Shown: in pieces, positions 59,931 to 64,000 of the stretch
Numbering within the stretch: position 1 is the first letter of the stretch
Layout of the letters: every line of letters begins with the position of its first letter
Assembly: GCF_003574315.2 (NCBI RefSeq)
Contig: NZ_AP025739.1
Coordinates: 744,001 to 808,000, forward strand
Origin: Capsulimonas corticalis
GTDB lineage: Bacteria; Armatimonadota; Armatimonadia; Armatimonadales; Capsulimonadaceae
Reading direction: 5' to 3'
Length of the DNA: 64,000 nt
Notes under the pieces: model-generated
Told to the model about the DNA's origin: nothing
What the model saw: the letters and a program-made list of their open reading frames with translations, nothing else
The model's database searches: none
Position numbers and translations under genes: made by a program

Positions 59931-60957
59931 GCGTCTGCGCGCATTCGCCGCGAAGACGCTGCCGCCGATGGGCGCGTGGCCAATTCGCCGCCATCTGCGG
60001 CGCTGCGCCGAGTGCCGAAACGAGCTGGCGCTTCTCTCCGGGCTCTGGGGCGCTCTGGCGCAAACTCGCAGCGAGCGTCCGCCGGAAACCGCATGGACCG
60101 CAATCGCCCAGCAGATCGGCGCGGCGCCCGGCGGGGACCAGCGCGCGCCGAAACAGCCGAGCACGATCACCATTGGAGGATACACCATGTCGAAAGCCAG
60201 CGCAGTCATCGCCGCCATGGCGGCGTTTACGATCGTTACGGGCGCGGTCGCCGCGCGTTTGACCGATGGATTTGATTTCCGGGCGCGCATGGCGTTCAGC
60301 GACCGAGGGCAACATCTCTGGACTCTCAAAACATCATCCAACGTGAAGATCGAGCTGGACGATCCTCAGGGCAAACTGTTCGCGACCGGGGGCAACGAAG
60401 GCGCCGCTTCGGATACTCGCCCGCCGGCCGTCGAGGTCCGCGTCGCTGGGATCGATCGAACGCTTCACGGCTTTGGGCGTCATGAGATACGCAATGGAAA
60501 GGGAGAGTTGCTCGGCTCCATTCTCCTATCCGGCTGGAGCGACAAAGAACGGACCCAGCTCGACGCCGACGCGGCCCGCGCAATCCCGCCGCACGACTAC
60601 GATGCGTTCGCAGCCTGGGCGATCCAAAGCGAAAAAGACAGCGGCGGTATCCGAGGAACGGCGAATATGGGGCCGATGGCGTGGGGAAACGACACGGAAT
60701 CGGGAATGTTCTGGTGCGCGCGCGGCCTCGGCTCCATCGAGATCGCCGGCATCGGCTCCTCCAGCCTCCTGACGCCCATGGATCCGCGAGCCGTGGCGGC
60801 CTATCCGGCGCTGAGCTTCACGCCCGCGGAGCTCGCCGCGCCCCGGCTTACCGTCACCGTCCAGGGCAAGCGCGCGGACTATCGGGGATACGGCGTATTC
60901 ACCGTCCCAGTCAGCGGCGGCAAAACGCTGGAGTTCACGATTCAAAGACCGAAGTGA
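59905..60957 (+). CDS. Zinc-finger (ZAS) anti-sigma factor with large extracytoplasmic domain
   Basis: 350 residues. The N-terminal HLRRCAECRNEL is the H-x3-C-x2-C zinc anti-sigma core (residues ~29-36) that grips the ECF factor. One membrane helix (SAVIAAMAAFTIVTGAVAA, residues ~98-116) is followed by ~230 residues outside the membrane without a recognised fold. That part contains WTLKTSSNVKIELDDPQGK and a C-terminal VTVQGKRADYRGYGVF. Signal-dependent proteolysis normally frees the sigma factor. Its gene overlaps the ECF gene by 26 bp. Confidence 0.85.
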   Translation: MASPHIDHERLRAFAAKTLPPMGAWPIRRHLRRCAECRNELALLSGLWGALAQTRSERPPETAWTAIAQQIGAAPGGDQRAPKQPSTITIGGYTMSKASAVIAAMAAFTIVTGAVAARLTDGFDFRARMAFSDRGQHLWTLKTSSNVKIELDDPQGKLFATGGNEGAASDTRPPAVEVRVAGIDRTLHGFGRHEIRNGKGELLGSILLSGWSDKERTQLDADAARAIPPHDYDAFAAWAIQSEKDSGGIRGTANMGPMAWGNDTESGMFWCARGLGSIEIAGIGSSSLLTPMDPRAVAAYPALSFTPAELAAPRLTVTVQGKRADYRGYGVFTVPVSGGKTLEFTIQRPK

Positions 60958-60967
60958 GAAAGCCGGA

Positions 60968-60994
60968 GGCGGCGGGTCGTGAAGGCCCGCCGCC
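60968..60994. terminator. Hairpin between convergent genes
   Basis: GGCGGCGGG (60968-60976) pairs with CCCGCCGCC (60986-60994), followed by GGATTTCAT. It probably ends the anti-sigma transcript and that of the convergent gene. Confidence 0.55.
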
Positions 60995-61005
60995 GGATTT
61001 CATCG

Positions 61006-62304
61006 TCACTTGTCCAGGTTAAACGTCTCCGTCCCCACCCAGATGTAGTCTCTCTTGGCGTCCCAGAAAAAGAACGGCAGGCGCGTCACCTCCCCGTTGT
61101 CGTAGCGCAGGGTCAGGGTGTAGCCGCTCAGCTGATAGACTCCCTCATTCGCGCCGTTGGGATTGCGCTTTTTGATGTTCGACACGGCAGCGGAGCCGGG
61201 CATAATCGCGCCGGCGGCGGGAGCGGCCCCAACCACCGACCCGTTGTCGTCGGAGTAGGCTGAGATGCTGGTTCCCGTGGCCAGATTGGAGGTGACGCCG
61301 CTTGTGAACAAGCTGCTGCGGCTTGTGTGGAAACGCCCGCCGGGCAGAAACTCGATCCCTCGGTGGAAGGTCGAGATATTGCCGGCGATATTGATCGCGG
61401 ACCCCGTGGTGAAGTTGCCCAAAAGCCGTTCTCCGGCGCGGGCCGGCACGACAAACTCGCCGACGAGCGGCGACCAGACGTTTCCCTTCCAGCGCGCCTG
61501 CAATGATTTACCCTGACGCCGCCAGCGCCCCCATGCGCCCGGCTCGTGGAGGCGGGACGCCGCGACATCCAGGTCGGCGGGAGCGCACTGCATGCCGGAG
61601 TAGCACGTCCCGTCCTTGAGCAGCAGCGTCGCGCTCTCGACAAACGCGTAGCCTCCAATTTGCGTCTCCCCATGCCCCTCATGCACGATCCCCTCGATCT
61701 TCGCCGGCGTGAGTCCCTTGCCGGGCGCCGCGACCCAGCGGAAGCGCTGATCCTCGGGCGGGCGCTGCTGTTTGGCCAGCTTGCGCGCCGCCGGCGGCGT
61801 TGCTGCTGAAGAGTCATCCCGACGCCAGTAGGCGTCCAGGATCTCTCCGGTCGCCGGCTTATACCGATCGGTCAGCGTCTCGTCGGGTGAGGTCACGACG
61901 CGAGAGAGATACGCCCGCCCCTTGGCAAGCGCCGTGTAGAGCGTGACGACGGGGCCAATCGGCGTCGAGTAGACGTGGCTGTACGAACAGACATTGTCGC
62001 TCGGATGCTTGATCTCGCCGGGCGGGAACGGCGAAGCAAGAGCGGGGTCATCGCGGCGAATGATCTTCTCCATCCAGCTTTCCAGCTTTTGCCCCGCGAG
62101 GTCGGCGGAAGGGAAAATCGCGACCGCGTAAAGCTGCTTCGGCGCCAGGTCGCCGGGAGTAAAAACGGTGGCGCCGTCCTCCACCTTTTGCGTCCAGCCC
62201 TCAGGCGCGGGAATCGATTGAGCGAAGGCGGGAAGCGACAGGAGGGAACAGACCAGCGCGGCGGCCGGAGCGACGAGAAACGATGACGAGATTCGTGTGG
62301 CCAT
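61006..62304 (-). CDS. Exported protein of unknown function
   Basis: 432 residues. A clear signal peptide (MATRISSSFLVAPAAAL..., cut near AFAQ). The first half starts APEGWTQKVEDGATVFTPGDL, a pattern seen in secreted proteins of Armatimonadota and Acidobacteria that lack a named family. The second half (from GRWRRQGKSLQARWKGN) looks like a small beta-barrel ending YQLSGYTLTLRYDNGEVTRLPFFFW, reminiscent of lipocalin-like or avidin-like sheets. Two Cys (CYSGMQC) could form a disulfide. No catalytic motif can be seen. Confidence 0.7.
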   Translation of the reverse strand: MATRISSSFLVAPAAALVCSLLSLPAFAQSIPAPEGWTQKVEDGATVFTPGDLAPKQLYAVAIFPSADLAGQKLESWMEKIIRRDDPALASPFPPGEIKHPSDNVCSYSHVYSTPIGPVVTLYTALAKGRAYLSRVVTSPDETLTDRYKPATGEILDAYWRRDDSSAATPPAARKLAKQQRPPEDQRFRWVAAPGKGLTPAKIEGIVHEGHGETQIGGYAFVESATLLLKDGTCYSGMQCAPADLDVAASRLHEPGAWGRWRRQGKSLQARWKGNVWSPLVGEFVVPARAGERLLGNFTTGSAINIAGNISTFHRGIEFLPGGRFHTSRSSLFTSGVTSNLATGTSISAYSDDNGSVVGAAPAAGAIMPGSAAVSNIKKRNPNGANEGVYQLSGYTLTLRYDNGEVTRLPFFFWDAKRDYIWVGTETFNLDK

Positions 62305-62510
62305 AAGGTGTTTTCAGAGGTATCCTTGCGCGACGATGCGACGTTGGCGTCAGTTTACCGAACGGAAAACACGATTCTCAACAGGCAGGCGGGAAAATCG
62401 CAAAAGTATAAAAGAAGGCATTGTGAGATAACGACAACGAATTGCCCGTTTCACTCATCACGAACGCGGGTACACCATCTACTGTTTCGCAAATTGAAAG
62501 GAGTATCACA

Positions 62511-62741
62511 ATGGCGAATATCGAAACAGAGAAGCGTTTGAATGACGAGGCGTTCCGCAAGTCGCAGGAAACTCGCCGCCGGGAGATCGACCAGGCGCGG
62601 AAACCGGCGGAAAAACAAGAGCCGGACAGCCGCGAAACGAAGGCGCTGCGCCGGAACAGCGAGATCGACCCCGACAGCGATCCCGACGGAGTTGACGCCC
62701 TGGACGAAGACACCATCCGCGTGACCTCGGGGCGCGGCTAA
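62511..62741 (+). CDS. Small highly charged protein of unknown function
   Basis: 76 residues from ATG 62511 with AAGGAG 7 nt upstream. It is dominated by Arg, Lys, Glu and Asp (FRKSQETRRREIDQARKPAEK; EIDPDSDPDGVDALDEDT) and is probably disordered or helical. No family is recognised. It is transcribed alone; 15 bp downstream lies the end of the convergent HD-GYP gene. Confidence 0.65.
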   Translation: MANIETEKRLNDEAFRKSQETRRREIDQARKPAEKQEPDSRETKALRRNSEIDPDSDPDGVDALDEDTIRVTSGRG

Positions 62742-62756
62742 CGCGCCGCCGCAGTG

Positions 62757-64000
62757 TCAGGCCGCCAGCGGCAGATCCGTCTGTTCCTCGCCGACCACGT
62801 CCAGGAAGATTTCCGTGAGCGCGGGATCGAAGTGGGATCCGGCAAGCCCCCGGATATGCTCGCAGACGCGGTCGTGGGACCAGGCGCGCCGGTAGGGGCG
62901 GTCGGAGCGCAGGGCGTCCCACACATCGACCAGGGCGAAGAGGCGGGCGGCGCGCGGGATCTCTTCGCCGCTGAGGCCGCAGGGATAGCCCGTGCCATCC
63001 CACTTTTCGTGATGGTAACGAGGAATGTCGAGCGCGGGCTCCAGAAACTCGATCGGCTGGAGCATCTGGACGGCGTATTCGGGATGCAGGCGCATGATCG
63101 CCCATTCGGATTCCGTCAGAGCTCCGGGCTTGAGCAGAATCTCATCCGGAATCCCCATCTTGCCGATATCGTGCAGCAGCGCGCCCTGACGCAGGGTATT
63201 CAGCTCGTCATCGTTCATGCCCAGCGCCTCCCCCATGCGCAGGGCCAGGTCGGTGACGCGGCGGCAATGGCCCTCCGTCTCGTGGTCGCGCATCTCCAGC
63301 GCGCGGCTCCAACCTTCAATGGTCGCGTTATAAGCGACCAGCAGCTCCGCCGTCCGCAGGTGGACGCGCTCCTCCAAATCGTTGTTGGTTTGCCGCAGCT
63401 CTTCATGGGCGCGGCGCAGGGCTTCAGCGGATGCGAGGCGCTCGGCGGACGCGGCCTGGGCGTTGCGCTGATAGCTGTAGACACAGATCGCGGCGCCCAG
63501 AGACATCAAGAGCGCCATGACGAAGCCGACCCAGAGCGCCCTCTGCAAATGCTCCAGATGCTTGAGATATTGAGTGGCGTTCATATCGACACCCACAATC
63601 CCCACCAGGCTCCCTTGCGAATCCCGCAACGGCGCATAGCCGCTCATGAAACTCCCCCACCGGTCAGGATAGACTTTCGAGTCGGAGCCGCCGATCCCGG
63701 TGCGCAGTGTTTCGATCATCGACTGCGGCGCTTCGGGGTACGCATCCATGATATGTGACTTGTCGTCCACCCCATCGCCGTTGGAGTCGCCGGCGGGAGT
63801 AGGATCGAGAATAAAGTACACTTTGTCCTGGCGCAGCACGCAGGTGTAGACGAACTTCATGTCGCCGCTCGCGGTGAGGATACGCGCCAGCGGGGCGATC
63901 GCGCGGCGATACTCCGGCGACGCCTCTTGCTCGGGCGAGACAAATTGTTTGTGCGCGTCCGCATCGACCACGGTCGCCGCCATGGCGGCCGTGCGGCTAA
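62757..64000 (-). CDS. HD-GYP cyclic-di-GMP phosphodiesterase with Cache-type sensor (N-terminus beyond the window)
   Basis: The minus-strand frame stays open to the window edge; a Met at 63983 is internal, since residues before it (SRTAA then MAATVVDADAH) continue a Cache-type sensor. In order: extracytoplasmic sensor (DKVYFILDPTPAGDSNGDGVDD, GIVGVDMNATQYL), a membrane helix (WVGFVMALLMSLGAAICVY), a coiled coil, then HD-GYP: GHCRRVTDLALRMG, LLHDIGKMGIPDEILLKPG, HHEKWDGTGYPCGLSGEEIP. The HHE-x2-DG-x-GYP motif is intact, so it should hydrolyse c-di-GMP, opposing the GGDEF protein at 45019. Confidence 0.92.
   Translation of the reverse strand, partial: SRTAAMAATVVDADAHKQFVSPEQEASPEYRRAIAPLARILTASGDMKFVYTCVLRQDKVYFILDPTPAGDSNGDGVDDKSHIMDAYPEAPQSMIETLRTGIGGSDSKVYPDRWGSFMSGYAPLRDSQGSLVGIVGVDMNATQYLKHLEHLQRALWVGFVMALLMSLGAAICVYSYQRNAQAASAERLASAEALRRAHEELRQTNNDLEERVHLRTAELLVAYNATIEGWSRALEMRDHETEGHCRRVTDLALRMGEALGMNDDELNTLRQGALLHDIGKMGIPDEILLKPGALTESEWAIMRLHPEYAVQMLQPIEFLEPALDIPRYHHEKWDGTGYPCGLSGEEIPRAARLFALVDVWDALRSDRPYRRAWSHDRVCEHIRGLAGSHFDPALTEIFLDVVGEEQTDLPLAA

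Overview
The window is a GC-rich bacterial chromosome segment. It most likely comes from Armatimonadota (Capsulimonas-like). The call rests on two type II-secretion-style prepilins of the DUF1559 (H-X9-DG) kind with the [18 protein letters not shown] / [14 protein letters not shown]-terminus. It also rests on secreted glycosidases next to LacI regulators, many Ala/Gly/Arg-rich secreted proteins and abundant long palindromic repeats. No rRNA, tRNA or CRISPR array was seen. Gene-level calls come from motif reading, not database searches.

Layout. 1-6.7 kb: the end of a metallophosphoesterase, then a promoter/operator-driven sugar-utilisation-type unit (prepilin, small lipoprotein, GH39-like glycosidase, LacI regulator) and a second, secreted GH39-like glycosidase. 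6.9-19.4 kb: a thiol-redox region with three paralogous LolA/DUF2092-like + TlpA-thioredoxin proteins, a free DsbD-alpha-like protein and a DsbD with two C-terminal thioredoxin domains. Interspersed are an AfsR-like STAND regulator, a prepilin, a DUF2283 protein with a broken copy, and an Asp/Glu racemase. 19.5-28.6 kb: a predicted double protease (caspase-fold C13 + BSP metalloprotease), an FAD oxidoreductase, an unknown HTH/AT-hook protein, a 7Fe ferredoxin, a DUF1345 membrane protein, a DUF5519 protein, an SGNH hydrolase and a secreted beta-helix protein.

28.7-32.5 kb: an orphan ParD-like antitoxin divergent from a large phosphorylase-NB-ARC-TPR STAND protein, a plausible antiphage/conflict protein. 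32.5-45 kb: housekeeping and signalling genes (SRPBCC membrane protein, ROK kinase, esterase, cydAB, PP2C phosphatase, NarL-type two-component pair, Tat-exported DUF4142 protein, BlaI/BlaR1-type pair).

45-57.6 kb, minus strand: a diguanylate cyclase lies downstream of an arginine operon, in transcription order argC, GNAT, argJ, DUF104 antitoxin, DUF559 nuclease element, argB, argD, Clp_N protein, Clp_N-GspE-ArgF fusion, alpha/beta hydrolase, argH. It is headed by what looks like a complete Arg-codon attenuator. argG is not present. 57.7-64 kb: a HEAT-like protein, a DUF4352-like secreted protein, an ECF sigma/anti-sigma pair, an unknown secreted protein, a small charged protein and a truncated HD-GYP sensor.

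The most unusual items are: (1) the Clp_N-GspE-ornithine carbamoyltransferase fusion with a separate Clp_N protein in the same operon; (2) a DUF559 nuclease gene bracketed by 36/37-bp inverted repeats, inserted between the DUF104 antitoxin and argB; (3) the arg leader with an LRRRVR leader peptide and two competing terminators; (4) several families of very long hairpin repeats that share a GGCGC-TT-GCGC-like core, one with covarying loop positions; (5) the C13-BSP protease fusion; and (6) the phosphorylase-STAND protein.
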